From: Bacteroidota bacterium
GTDB taxonomy: Bacteria; Bacteroidota; Bacteroidia; 2-12-FULL-35-15
DNA length: 64,000 bases
NCBI GenBank assembly: GCA_947504725.1
Contig: CANNHN010000001.1
Location: forward strand, 62,001-126,000
Direction: 5' to 3'
Shown: in pieces, positions 24,326 to 33,713 of the stretch
Numbering within the stretch: position 1 is the stretch's first letter
How the letters are laid out: every line of letters begins with the position of its first letter
Position numbers and translations under genes: made by a program
Notes under the pieces: model-generated
The model's input: the letters and a program-made list of their open reading frames with translations, nothing else
What the model was told of the DNA's origin: nothing
Databases searched by the model: none

Positions 24326-25794
24326 TTTATGTCAAACAAATAAAATTAATTCTTGGTCCTTTATTGGCAGCAGTTGTTTTTTTTGGATTTGATTTAATGC
24401 CAGGTAATCCAATGGTAACAAGGATGGCCGCAGTTGCTGTTTGGATGGCTGTTTGGTGGTTAACGGAGGCTATTCATTTAGCCGTTACAGCCTTGCTTCC
24501 AATTATTTTACTTCCTGTTTTGGGAATAGCAGATTCTAAAACCACTGCCTTTCAATATATGGACCCAATTATTTTTCTTTTTATAGGAGGATTTATTATT
24601 GCATTTGCTATTGAACGCTGGGATCTCCATAAACGTATTGCTTTAAAAATTTTGATGTTGGTAGGAACCAGTCCTTCTAGAATTCTATTTGGAGTAATGT
24701 TGACATCCTTTTTAATTTCCATGTGGATTTCAAATACAGCTACGGTTATGATGTTATTGTCTGCCGTTTTAGCTGTGATTGTTCAAATTGAGCAACATTT
24801 TAAAGAGGAACACCATTCACATAAAATGGCTTCTGCTTTATTAATTGGATTGGCTTACTCAGCTACAATAGGAGGGATGTCAACACTTGTAGGTACGCCA
24901 ACCAATATGATTTTTTTAAGAGAATACAATGAGAAATTTCCTAATAATCATGACATGAATTTTTTTGTATGGTTTAAAATTGGATTTCCAATTGCAATTG
25001 TTTTTTTGTTTTTAGCATTTTTTGTTTTAAAGAAGATGTTCATTAAAAAAGATGTTGAGCTAATAATTAGTAAAACTTATTTTTCAGATGCATATAAGAA
25101 ATTAGGTAAAATGAGTTATGAAGAAAAAACGGTGTCTCTTGTTTTTATTTTAACTGCAGTGTTGTGGTTTACGAGAGCTGATATCGACTTTGGCATTTTT
25201 AAATTTATTGGATGGAGCACCATTTTTCCTAATAAAGATTTTCTACAGGATAGTACAATTGCAATTTTTATGGCTGTATTATTATTTTTAATTCCTTCTA
25301 AATCTGAAAAAGAAAGGGCTTTGATGACTTGGAATGAAGTTTCTAAATTGCCTTTTGATATTATTTTGCTTTTTGGAGGAGGGTTTGCACTTGCTAAAGG
25401 ATTTGAATTGTCTGGATTAAGTACTTGGCTTGCTACACAATTAAAATTCACTCCAGATACAAACATTTATTTGTTGATTTTTTCAATGTGTGTATTAGTT
25501 TGCATCATAAGCGAATTTGCATCAAATGTAGCATGTATTCAATTAATGTTACCCGTTTTAATTGCAGTTCAACATTCAATGAACATTCATCCTTTGTTAC
25601 TATTGGTGCCTGCAACTTTGGCTGCATCTTTAGGATTTATGCTTCCTGTAGCTACAGGTGCAAATACAATCGTTTTTGGAACAAAAAGAATAAAAGTTAA
25701 CGACATGTTAAAAACAGGATTTACACTTGATCTAATTGGTGTTTTGTTGATAACCCTATCAGTATACTTTATAAGTAAAATGTTTGTAATTTGA
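24322..25794 (+). CDS. SLC13/DASS-family sodium:dicarboxylate or anion symporter
   Basis: This 490-residue membrane protein has about 11-12 hydrophobic segments. The first signature region has MWISNTATVMMLL (the SNT motif) and STLVGTPTNMIF. The second half carries EFASNVACIQLMLPVL and a LPVATGANTIVFG loop. DASS carriers import C4-dicarboxylates, citrate or sulfate with sodium; the substrate is not certain. The second SNT is ASNVA, a slight departure from the usual. The start overlaps the micro-ORF by 4 bases. It ends in a TGA. Confidence 0.9.
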   Translation: MIYVKQIKLILGPLLAAVVFFGFDLMPGNPMVTRMAAVAVWMAVWWLTEAIHLAVTALLPIILLPVLGIADSKTTAFQYMDPIIFLFIGGFIIAFAIERWDLHKRIALKILMLVGTSPSRILFGVMLTSFLISMWISNTATVMMLLSAVLAVIVQIEQHFKEEHHSHKMASALLIGLAYSATIGGMSTLVGTPTNMIFLREYNEKFPNNHDMNFFVWFKIGFPIAIVFLFLAFFVLKKMFIKKDVELIISKTYFSDAYKKLGKMSYEEKTVSLVFILTAVLWFTRADIDFGIFKFIGWSTIFPNKDFLQDSTIAIFMAVLLFLIPSKSEKERALMTWNEVSKLPFDIILLFGGGFALAKGFELSGLSTWLATQLKFTPDTNIYLLIFSMCVLVCIISEFASNVACIQLMLPVLIAVQHSMNIHPLLLLVPATLAASLGFMLPVATGANTIVFGTKRIKVNDMLKTGFTLDLIGVLLITLSVYFISKMFVI

Positions 25795-25891
25795 AAAAAT
25801 GTTCTATTTTTAGTGTAGGTTTAACAGTTGTAATTATCAAAATTTACATTAATTATTATTTGTAATTGTATTAAATTTTAAAAACTAAAAC

Positions 25892-26650
25892 ATGAAAAAA
25901 ATTACTCTTTTATTTCTTTTAGGTGCGTTTAATTTGGTTGACCTTGCAGCGCAAGATGACAAAGCATTTCACAAAGGCACCATTACAGTTGATCCAACAG
26001 TTGGTTTTGCTATTTATAAGACAAAAATTCATTCGGAACGCGATGAGGATTATTGGACAGGAACTTCTATTGCTACGAGAAGAGTGGTTGAAGATACAAC
26101 CGATGCTGCATTGTCTACAATCTATGGGTTGAGTGGTGAGTATGGAGTAACTGATTGGCTTGGTATTGGTTTGCGTTTTGCTTATTCTAATTATTTTGAA
26201 GAAAAACAGACTGATACTGTTTTGTTTCCAACGGGTGTTCAGTATTTTTCTTATAAATCAAAAGTTCGTGCGGTTGATTTGGGAATTAATGTAAATTTTC
26301 ACTTGGTAAAAGGGAAACGTTTTGATATGCCTATTTGTTTGACTGTAGGATATTCAAATTTTAAATTATCTGAAAACAATCCTGATACAGATCCTTCCAG
26401 CTATGATAATAGTGGTGCTGTTGCTAAAGATAATGGCTTGAATTATGGAATTCATTTGATGCCGAAAATTTATTTTGGAAAAGAGCAACATGTCGGACTT
26501 GCATTTCATGTTGGATATATGGGCTATAATTATCCTAGTTTTAATTTTTCAAACAATTTTGATTCAAATCTGAATGAAAATGATAACTGGGAATTTAAAC
26601 TTAAAGGAAATGGCTTTAATATGGGGATAGGGCTTAGTGTCAAGTTCTAA
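25892..26650 (+). CDS. Outer-membrane beta-barrel protein
   Basis: This 252-residue protein has a signal peptide (MKKITLLFLLGAF...LAAQ). Alternating aromatic/polar strands follow, for example WLGIGLRFAYSNYF, DLGINVNFHLVKGKRF and HVGLAFHVGYMGYNY, with a final strand NMGIGLSVKF ending in Phe, the hallmark of barrel proteins recognised by the BAM complex. No plug, sorting or enzyme motif is visible. Its function is unknown. It has a strong terminator and stands alone. Confidence 0.75.
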   Translation: MKKITLLFLLGAFNLVDLAAQDDKAFHKGTITVDPTVGFAIYKTKIHSERDEDYWTGTSIATRRVVEDTTDAALSTIYGLSGEYGVTDWLGIGLRFAYSNYFEEKQTDTVLFPTGVQYFSYKSKVRAVDLGINVNFHLVKGKRFDMPICLTVGYSNFKLSENNPDTDPSSYDNSGAVAKDNGLNYGIHLMPKIYFGKEQHVGLAFHVGYMGYNYPSFNFSNNFDSNLNENDNWEFKLKGNGFNMGIGLSVKF

Positions 26651-26670
26651 TCATCTCTAGTATTTTTTTT

Positions 26671-26702
26671 AAGGCCTTGAAATTTTATTTCAAGGCCTTT
26701 TT
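26671..26702 (+). terminator. Rho-independent terminator after the beta-barrel gene
   Basis: AAGGCCTTGAAA (26671-26682) pairs perfectly with TTTCAAGGCCTT (26688-26699), a 12-bp stem with a 5-base loop, then TTTTTG. Confidence 0.92.
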
Positions 26703-26799
26703 GTTTTAATGAACACCCCATTGTTTATATAATCTTTTGAAAATCAAGATAAAAGTTGTATATTAGTATAGTTTATTTATACACTTAATCCTATTTTTC

Positions 26800-29295
26800 A
26801 TGAATTTGAAAAATTACCTACAGCTATTTGCTTTAAGTTTTGCTTTGTTTTGTTTTTCGGAAAAGGCAAATTCTCAAGTAATGATTAATGAATACTCTTG
26901 TTCAAACATGAGTATTACCGATAACTTCGGGGAAACTCCAGATTGGATAGAATTGTACAATGCTGGTGCATCTTCAGTTACTTTAACTGGTTATCATATT
27001 AGCGATAAAATTAGTAATCCTACTAAATGGCCTATTCCTGCTGGTGTTACAATTACTGCTGGTGGTTTTGTTAGAATTTGGGCATCGGGAAAAAATACAG
27101 TTGTTGGTACAAATATTCATGCTGGAATAAAATTTACACAAACAAAACCTGAAGACATTGTATTTGCTGATCCTGCTGGAACTATTATTGATGGGTTTGC
27201 TTTGAATCCTACTCAGGCAGATGATTCAAGAGGGAGAACTACAAATGGTGCTGCAACTTGGTCGGTATTTACAACTCCAACACTACTTGCAAACAATACT
27301 GGTGCTATGTTAGAATATGCAGCGAAACCTGCTATGAATGTTGCATCAGGATTTTATGGCGGTGCACAAACTGTAACGATTACAGCAACTGCAGGATTAA
27401 CAATTCGTTATACTACAAACGGCTCAATTCCTACTGCAGCATCTACTTTATACAGCACACCTGTTAGTGTATCATCTACAACTGTTTTGCGAGCAAAAGC
27501 TTTTAGTGCAAATCCTTTAGAGCCGGCAAGTTTTATTGAAAGCAATACGTATTTTATTAATCAAACACATACAGTTCCTGTTGTTTCTGTTTTTGGAGAT
27601 TTAACAGATGATTTGTTGGGTGGTACTGGTTTAACTGCAGAAACTGGTTTGGAGTATTACGATAAAGCAAAAGTGTTAATTGCAGAAACAAATGGTGAAA
27701 CGAATGAGCATGGAAATGATTCATGGGCTTATTCTCAAAGAGGATTTGATTTTGTTTCTAAGGATGAAATGGGATATAATTATGCTGTAAATTCTCCATT
27801 ATTTGTTACCAAAGCACGTAGTTCTTTTCAGCGCTTAATTTTTAAAGCGGCTGCAAATGATAATTATCCTTTTGCTCCAGGTGCTCCAGCACATATCCGT
27901 GATTCATACGCGCATCACCTTTCCCAAAGAGCAGGTCTACACATGGACGAACGTTCTTGGGCTCCAGTCATTGTTTATTTAAATGGTGCTTATTGGGGAG
28001 TGTATGATGTTCGTGAAAAAGTAGACGATTTAGATTTTACAGATTATTATTATAAGCAGGATGCTCCATTTGTAGAATTTCTTCAAACTTGGGGAGGAAC
28101 ATGGGAGGCTTATACACCTGCTACTGGACAGGCAACAAGTGATTGGAACAGCATTAGAAATTATATTACTTCAAACAGTATGGCTGTTCCAGCAAATTAC
28201 GCATACGTTGATAGCATTTTTAATATCGAAAGTTTTGTAGATTATTTTGTTTTCAATTCCTGGTTAGTTACTTCCGATTGGTTGGATTGGAATACAGCTT
28301 GGTGGAGAGGGTTAGATCCAACAGGTGATAAAAAGAAATGGCGTTATACACTTTGGGACATGGATGCTATTCTAGGTCACTATATAAATTATACTGGAAT
28401 TCCTGACCCATCACCTAATGCAGATCCTTGTAACGTTGAAGGGTTACCAGATCCTGGTGGACAAGGTCATACACAAATATTAAATGCCTTGATGGCAAAT
28501 CCTGATTTTGAACAATATTATCAATCGCGTTACATCGATTTGATGAACACAAAATTAAATTGCACGTTCGCTCTTCCTCTTTTAGATAGTATGATTGCTG
28601 TGATTGATCCAGAAATGACTGCACAATGTACAAAGTGGGGTGGTGCTTATGCTACCTGGAAAGCAAATGCTGCTACATTTAGATCAGAAGTAGATCAGCG
28701 TTGTACTGCTTTAACACAAGGGTTAATCGATTGTTATTCTTTAACTGGTCCTTACGCTGTTACTTTTGATGTTTCTCCTGCTGGTGCTGGAAATATTCAA
28801 ATAAACAGTATTGTTCCTCCTTCTTATATTTTTTCTGGAAGTTATTTTGGCGGTATTGTAACAAAATTGAAAGCTATTCCCAACGGTCCTTATGTATTTG
28901 ATCACTGGGAAATGGCAAGTCATACGCCAACTCCTAGTACTGTTAGCGATACTGCTGAAGTATCTTTTACAACGTCTGAAAATGTTATTGCTGTATTTCG
29001 TTTAACATCAGAGCCACAAGGAGGATCAGAAGTTGGAATACCAAACGTGTTTTCTCCAAATGGTGATAATAACAATGATATTTTATTTGTCTTAGGAAGT
29101 ATTGATAAACTAGAATTTCATATTTATAATCGTTGGGGACAAGAAGTATTTAAAACAAATGATCGATCTGAAGGTTGGGATGGAAAATTTATGGGACAGG
29201 ATTGTAATGCAGGAGTATTTGCTTATAGAGTTTCTGGTGTTATGCCTGATGGTACTCGCGTTGAGAAAAAAGGAAACATTACGCTTGTTCGTTAA
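26800..29295 (+). CDS. Secreted CotH-kinase-domain protein with lamin-tail domain and T9SS type B sorting domain
   Basis: This 831-residue protein has a signal peptide ending at ANSQ. A lamin-tail domain (about 25-140) contains VMINEYSCSN and DWIELYNAG. A chitobiase/sialidase-like C-terminal segment (about 185-245) has IRYTTNGSIPT. A CotH-type domain follows (about 250-600: FQRLIFKAAANDNYPF, WGVYDVREKVDDLDF, WRYTLWDMDAILG). The last 85 residues (VFSPNGDNNNDILFV, IYNRWGQEVFK, GWDGKFMG, GVFAYRVSG) form a type B T9SS sorting domain. CotH of Bacillus is an atypical protein kinase; whether this domain is active is unproven. A PorP/SprF gene follows 10 bases later. Confidence 0.88.
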   Translation: MNLKNYLQLFALSFALFCFSEKANSQVMINEYSCSNMSITDNFGETPDWIELYNAGASSVTLTGYHISDKISNPTKWPIPAGVTITAGGFVRIWASGKNTVVGTNIHAGIKFTQTKPEDIVFADPAGTIIDGFALNPTQADDSRGRTTNGAATWSVFTTPTLLANNTGAMLEYAAKPAMNVASGFYGGAQTVTITATAGLTIRYTTNGSIPTAASTLYSTPVSVSSTTVLRAKAFSANPLEPASFIESNTYFINQTHTVPVVSVFGDLTDDLLGGTGLTAETGLEYYDKAKVLIAETNGETNEHGNDSWAYSQRGFDFVSKDEMGYNYAVNSPLFVTKARSSFQRLIFKAAANDNYPFAPGAPAHIRDSYAHHLSQRAGLHMDERSWAPVIVYLNGAYWGVYDVREKVDDLDFTDYYYKQDAPFVEFLQTWGGTWEAYTPATGQATSDWNSIRNYITSNSMAVPANYAYVDSIFNIESFVDYFVFNSWLVTSDWLDWNTAWWRGLDPTGDKKKWRYTLWDMDAILGHYINYTGIPDPSPNADPCNVEGLPDPGGQGHTQILNALMANPDFEQYYQSRYIDLMNTKLNCTFALPLLDSMIAVIDPEMTAQCTKWGGAYATWKANAATFRSEVDQRCTALTQGLIDCYSLTGPYAVTFDVSPAGAGNIQINSIVPPSYIFSGSYFGGIVTKLKAIPNGPYVFDHWEMASHTPTPSTVSDTAEVSFTTSENVIAVFRLTSEPQGGSEVGIPNVFSPNGDNNNDILFVLGSIDKLEFHIYNRWGQEVFKTNDRSEGWDGKFMGQDCNAGVFAYRVSGVMPDGTRVEKKGNITLVR

Positions 29296-29304
29296 TCTGA
29301 ATAT

Positions 29305-30342
29305 ATGATTTTTAAAAATAATTTCATACTTACTACTTTTTTGTTGTGCTCATCTTTTTCATTTGCGCAGGATATTCATTTTTCGCAGTACAACGAAACA
29401 CCACAGTTATTAAATCCTGGTGCTACTGGAGTTTATAGTGGTTATGTTCGTGCTATAGTAAATTATAAAAATCAATGGACTGCAATGGGTAATGCGTTTA
29501 ATACGGTTGCCGCTTCTGTTGATATGCCGTTGTTTGATAAGAAAGAGAAAAATGCTCACTTGGGCGCGGGACTTAATTTTTTTAGTGATAAAGCAGGCGA
29601 TTCAAACTTTGGTTTGACACAAGCAAATTTATGTCTAGCTGCAATTTTACCTGTTAGTAAAGAAAGTAAGTTTTCGATGGGCCTTTGTGTTGGAGGTGCT
29701 CAACGTAAGGTTAATCTAGCGGGATTAAATTGGGGAAATCAATACGATGGACAGGGTTTTAATACTGCTATGGCGAATTATGAAACAACTCCCAATAGCG
29801 CATTTTTCTATCTAGATCTAGCAGCAGGTGTGTATTATGAATATTCTAATGGTAAAGTAAAATTTGCTCGTAATGAAAAAAGGAAAGTAGATATTGGTGT
29901 TGCTTATTTTCATTTGAACCAGCCTACACAAAAATATTTTAATGTTGCAGAAAAGTTATACGGTAAATTGGTTGTAAATATGAACGCACACCTTGATAGA
30001 CCTGGAACAAAAGTTGCATTTCTACCATCTCTAATATATTTTCAGCAAGGAAAAGCAATGGAAATTACAGCAGGCTGTGCTATTCGCTATCGTTTTAAAA
30101 ATGAAACAAAAATTACAGGTTTAATTACTGAATCAGCTTTAGGTGTTGGTGTTTATTATCGATACAAAGATGCGATTGTTCCTTCTGTGTTTTTTACAAT
30201 GTCTGATTTTACTTTCGGTGTCTCTTACGATGTAAATGTTTCGTCTTACAAAGAAGTTTCAAAGCTTAATGGCGGAGTAGAAGTTTCTTTGAAATACAAT
30301 ATATTAAAAGGTGCTTTATTCAAACAAAAGAATATGATTTAA
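29305..30342 (+). CDS. PorP/SprF-family T9SS outer-membrane protein
   Basis: This 345-residue protein has a signal peptide (LLCSSFSFAQ) directly followed by DIHFSQYNETPQLLNPGATG, the hallmark of PorP/SprF. The rest is an outer-membrane barrel (GAGLNFFSDKAGDSNFGLTQ and many aromatic strands). SprF-like proteins are required for secretion of neighbouring type B cargo such as SprB. This gene directly follows the CotH-type B cargo and probably serves it. Confidence 0.92.
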   Translation: MIFKNNFILTTFLLCSSFSFAQDIHFSQYNETPQLLNPGATGVYSGYVRAIVNYKNQWTAMGNAFNTVAASVDMPLFDKKEKNAHLGAGLNFFSDKAGDSNFGLTQANLCLAAILPVSKESKFSMGLCVGGAQRKVNLAGLNWGNQYDGQGFNTAMANYETTPNSAFFYLDLAAGVYYEYSNGKVKFARNEKRKVDIGVAYFHLNQPTQKYFNVAEKLYGKLVVNMNAHLDRPGTKVAFLPSLIYFQQGKAMEITAGCAIRYRFKNETKITGLITESALGVGVYYRYKDAIVPSVFFTMSDFTFGVSYDVNVSSYKEVSKLNGGVEVSLKYNILKGALFKQKNMI

Positions 30343-30374
30343 AAAAAGCGCTTGCACTTTTGCAGGGGCTTTTT
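30342..30374 (+). terminator. Rho-independent terminator after PorP/SprF
   Basis: AAAAAGCGC-TTGCA and TGCA-GGGGCTTTTT form an imperfect stem around CTTT, beginning at the stop codon. It lies between convergent genes. Confidence 0.7.
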
Positions 30375-30385
30375 ATATCAAAATA

Positions 30386-31618
30386 TTATTTCACGTTTCG
30401 CATCGATAAATTGTAAATCGGCATCGCAAATAAGGTCGTTAGAATTGCAATCAATACTAATATTGAATATAAATCTGGTGTAATTATAGCATACGATAAT
30501 CCAATATTGGCCACAATTAATTCCATTAACCCTCTAGCATTTGTTAATCCACCAATAGCAGATGATTCGCCCCAAGAATAACCTGAAAATTTCATCGCAA
30601 TTGTACTAGAACCATATTTGCTAATAAAAGCAAATCCCACGATCACAAGCATTGGAATGAAATTAGTTAAATTACCTAACACCAACATATTTGCATTCAA
30701 TCCTGAAAAGGTAAAGAACAATGGAAGTAAAACGATAACCGTAAAATCTTTTAATTTGCTTTCAATACCTTTTGAAAAAACGGGATCACGAGGAACCGCT
30801 AGTCCTAAAATGAATCCTCCAAACACAGAATACAAGCCAAGTTTATCGGTAATAAGCGCAGCAGCTAATAAAGCGATTACTATAATTGCAAAATCTTGTT
30901 GATTTAAGAAACCGTTTTTTTGTGATCGTTTTCCTATTGTTTTTAGTAGAGGTTTTGCGATTAAGAATACAACTGCTACAAAACCGATTCCCCCAAAGAG
31001 TGTTATGTATCCAGCTTCCATTCCTTTTGCAGCAGCAGCAGCCGTAACAAATGAAAGCAGAATCCAAGAAATAACATCTTGGATAGAAGCAGAAATAACT
31101 GTTAGAACTCCAATAGGCGAATTTAATATATTTTTTTCGTGTAGAATCCTTGCGAGCATCGGAAATGCAGTAATTGCGAATGCAGTACCTAGAAAAATAG
31201 AAAATGAAACGAGTGAAATCCCAGGCATTGCAAATAGATCAAAATACCAGGTAGCAGCACACGCAGCAAAAATGAATGGGAATATAATTGCTACAGCAGA
31301 TAGAAGTGAAGAACGTTTTAATATTTTTTTTGTGAAGTTGTTAAAATCAATCTCAGAACCAACTAAAAACATATAAAACGACAATCCTAAATTGCTAATT
31401 ACAAATAGAAAAGGCATTAGTTCTTTACTGAAAATGTTTGCACTTATTTCGGGGAAAAAGTATCCGAAACAAGTAGGTCCTAATAGCACTCCTGATATCA
31501 TTTCTCCCACTACTTTGGGTTGTCCTAAATATTGAAATAGTTTTCCAAAAGTATGAGAAATAATTAATATGAGAACAAATGCAGTAGTAACAGCAATGAA
31601 TGTTTCTAGGTTTGTCAT
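30386..31618 (-). CDS. CPA2-family monovalent cation:proton antiporter
   Basis: This 410-residue membrane protein has about 12-13 helices. MISGVLLGPTCFGYFFPE at the first discontinuous region and the conserved FLVGSEIDF match CPA2 (Kef/NapA) antiporters. No RCK/TrkA regulatory domain follows. It exchanges sodium or potassium for protons across the inner membrane, and the ion is undetermined. It is the downstream member of a minus-strand run with the M42 peptidase 19 bases before it. Confidence 0.9.
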   Translation of the reverse strand: MTNLETFIAVTTAFVLILIISHTFGKLFQYLGQPKVVGEMISGVLLGPTCFGYFFPEISANIFSKELMPFLFVISNLGLSFYMFLVGSEIDFNNFTKKILKRSSLLSAVAIIFPFIFAACAATWYFDLFAMPGISLVSFSIFLGTAFAITAFPMLARILHEKNILNSPIGVLTVISASIQDVISWILLSFVTAAAAAKGMEAGYITLFGGIGFVAVVFLIAKPLLKTIGKRSQKNGFLNQQDFAIIVIALLAAALITDKLGLYSVFGGFILGLAVPRDPVFSKGIESKLKDFTVIVLLPLFFTFSGLNANMLVLGNLTNFIPMLVIVGFAFISKYGSSTIAMKFSGYSWGESSAIGGLTNARGLMELIVANIGLSYAIITPDLYSILVLIAILTTLFAMPIYNLSMRNVK

Positions 31619-31637
31619 TTTTTTTTGAAGTCAAGTA

Positions 31638-32549
31638 CTATAATTTTTCCATCAACACAGAATATAATTTTACCATAGCATCAATATCATTTTTGTAAAC
31701 CTTTTCATCAGGAGTGTGCACATTGTCCTCCGGAGCTCCAATAAAACACCAATCCCAAGGAAATTCAGCCATTTGTAATTCTTTTGCATCACTTCCTCCA
31801 GAACCTTCTACTTCTAATTGAAATGGAATTTTACTTTTTTTAGCAATCGCAATAATTCGGTCGACATAACTTTTTCTTGGAATTAAACTGTCTCTTAAAG
31901 AAATCGCAACACCTTTCCCATGAGGAACTCCTTCAGTAACCCAAGTAATGTCTGAGATAATTGCCTGGCTCACCTTATATTTTTCATAAATGAATTTTTG
32001 AATATAAGAAACTGTTCCTCCGCCATGTTCCTCATAACAAGAAAATACAATGATTCCGTCCTTTAATGTTTCAGCTACTTTCAATGCATTCCAAACACCT
32101 AAGCGATTATCCATATAACAGCATTGAACATACTCTTTCGTTTCTCTCCAGTTTGATTTGAATGTTAGTTCTGTTCCTCTGTCAATATCACGTTTGTATT
32201 TATAAGATATATTGCCATTTTTATCTACAACTAATTTGCATTCAATTTTTCCTTTACTGTCTTCTCCAATCAAATCTATCCCATTTATTAAACGTGGGCC
32301 TCCAATTTTGACAAGTTGTTTGTCATATCTCACAGTAAACCCAATACTATCTATATGTGCGAATATGGCTGTCTTTGGTTTTCCAAATACAAGCACAATG
32401 CAATCTTGAAAACCTTTACCTGAATATGTTTTTGGTTTTACCTTCCAGTTTTTTTTATTCTTATCAATATATTTCAGTAAGAAGTTTGTCATTCCTACTT
32501 CATTTCCTGATGGCGCATGAATTGCGCACATTTCTTTTAATGATTTCAT
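31638..32549 (-). CDS. M42-type zinc aminopeptidase-like peptidase
   Basis: This 303-residue protein has zinc-ligand motifs of M42/M20 peptidases in order: FAHIDSIGF, YMDNRLGVW, CYEEHGGG (catalytic Glu pair), ISDITWV, GGSDAKELQ and NVHTPDEKV. The N-terminus has the typical MCAIHAPSGNE. M42 enzymes are cytoplasmic aminopeptidases forming dodecamers. It is shorter than classic M42 members (about 340-360), so the inserted dimerisation domain may be reduced. Confidence 0.85.
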   Translation of the reverse strand: MKSLKEMCAIHAPSGNEVGMTNFLLKYIDKNKKNWKVKPKTYSGKGFQDCIVLVFGKPKTAIFAHIDSIGFTVRYDKQLVKIGGPRLINGIDLIGEDSKGKIECKLVVDKNGNISYKYKRDIDRGTELTFKSNWRETKEYVQCCYMDNRLGVWNALKVAETLKDGIIVFSCYEEHGGGTVSYIQKFIYEKYKVSQAIISDITWVTEGVPHGKGVAISLRDSLIPRKSYVDRIIAIAKKSKIPFQLEVEGSGGSDAKELQMAEFPWDWCFIGAPEDNVHTPDEKVYKNDIDAMVKLYSVLMEKL

Positions 32550-32561
32550 AATGCGAATGTA

Positions 32562-33176
32562 CTATATTGTTTTTATGTATTTGAGCTCCAATCCTTCAAT
32601 TTTGCTCATTCGGTCGTAAATGGTTGTTGATTTACTTTTTCTGATAGAAAAAATGAGAGAGCAGGTGAGTTCGAAATTTTGTGATTCAATTTTTAGTTCT
32701 TGGTCTTTAATTATTTTCATTACTTCATTCATTTGCAGATACTCAAATGTTATTTCATAAAAATCATTCACCGTTTTTTCAACGATAGTAGCGTTGTTAA
32801 TTGCATCCAATGCGGCTAATTTATATGCGTTGATTAATCCGCTCACACCAAGAAGAGTTCCTCCGAAATATCTAACAACAACAATAAGAATGTTGGTGAG
32901 GTCTTTTGATTGAATTTGCCCTAAAATGGGTTTGCCGGCTGTGTTGGAAGGTTCGCCATCGTCATTCGCTCTAAAGGCTTGCTTATCCGCACCTAATCGA
33001 AACGCGTAGCAATGATGATTTGCACTTGGGTGCAGTTTTCTTAGCTCAACCAAATGTTTCTTGATTTCTTCTTCTGTAGAAACAGGAATAGCAATTCCTA
33101 AAAATTTACTTCCACGATCTTTGAATAAGCCTTCTGATGGCTCTTTTATTGTGAAATAGGTGTCTTCAAATAGCAT
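32562..33176 (-). CDS. IMPACT/YigZ-family protein
   Basis: This 204-residue protein starts at the ATG at 33176; an upstream TTG two codons earlier is less likely. It has the IMPACT/UPF0029 core: GSKFLGIAIPV, HHCYAFRLG, DDGEPSNTAGKPIL and VVVRYFGGTLLGVSGL. A small C-terminal ferredoxin-like domain follows. The bacterial family is linked to stringent response and translation control. It lies upstream of the M42 gene on the same strand. Confidence 0.92.
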   Translation of the reverse strand: MLFEDTYFTIKEPSEGLFKDRGSKFLGIAIPVSTEEEIKKHLVELRKLHPSANHHCYAFRLGADKQAFRANDDGEPSNTAGKPILGQIQSKDLTNILIVVVRYFGGTLLGVSGLINAYKLAALDAINNATIVEKTVNDFYEITFEYLQMNEVMKIIKDQELKIESQNFELTCSLIFSIRKSKSTTIYDRMSKIEGLELKYIKTI

Positions 33177-33275
33177 ATTCAAGAGCTAAAGATAAAGTCT
33201 TTTCCTGTTTAAAATCACTATAAAAATATTTGTTTTGTAGTCAGAATATTTTATTTTAGCTAAAAATTAGAGTGA

Positions 33276-33713
33276 ATGATACTTGGATACATTGATATTG
33301 AATCCATTTCACAAAAAATGGTACTAGAATCAAATTTAGAAAGCGTGCACACCGTTGAAAAGCTTATTTCAAGGGTAAAGGAAGAGTATGCCATTTCCGA
33401 TGAAAATTATAATGACATGTGGATTGCTTTAAATGAAGCTGTTTCAAATGCAATCAAGCATGGTAATAAATTTGATCCGTCTAAAAAAGTACGTTTAACC
33501 ATTGAAACCAAAGAGGAACGTTACCTTTGTTTTACAATCAAAGATGAAGGCGATGGTTTTAACCCTGCTGCTGTTCCGAATCCAACAAATCCAGATAGAA
33601 TAGGTGAGCCCAACGGTAGAGGCGTGTTTTTAATTCACAAATTAGCCGACAGCGTAACGTATTCAGATAATGGAACTTGTGTCGAAATTAGTTTTGATTT
33701 GTTTAAAAATTAA
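33276..33713 (+). CDS. RsbW/SpoIIAB-like anti-sigma histidine-kinase-fold ATPase
   Basis: This 145-residue GHKL ATP-binding protein has the N-box NEAVSNAIKHGN (from residue 53), G1 box KDEGDGFNP (from 89) and G2 box GRGVFLI (114-120). There is no transmembrane or receiver domain. Such stand-alone proteins are anti-sigma factors or serine kinases that regulate stress signalling through an anti-anti-sigma partner. No partner gene is adjacent. It converges with ribD and shares a TTAA with it, so each stop uses the same four bases. Confidence 0.88.
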   Translation: MILGYIDIESISQKMVLESNLESVHTVEKLISRVKEEYAISDENYNDMWIALNEAVSNAIKHGNKFDPSKKVRLTIETKEERYLCFTIKDEGDGFNPAAVPNPTNPDRIGEPNGRGVFLIHKLADSVTYSDNGTCVEISFDLFKN

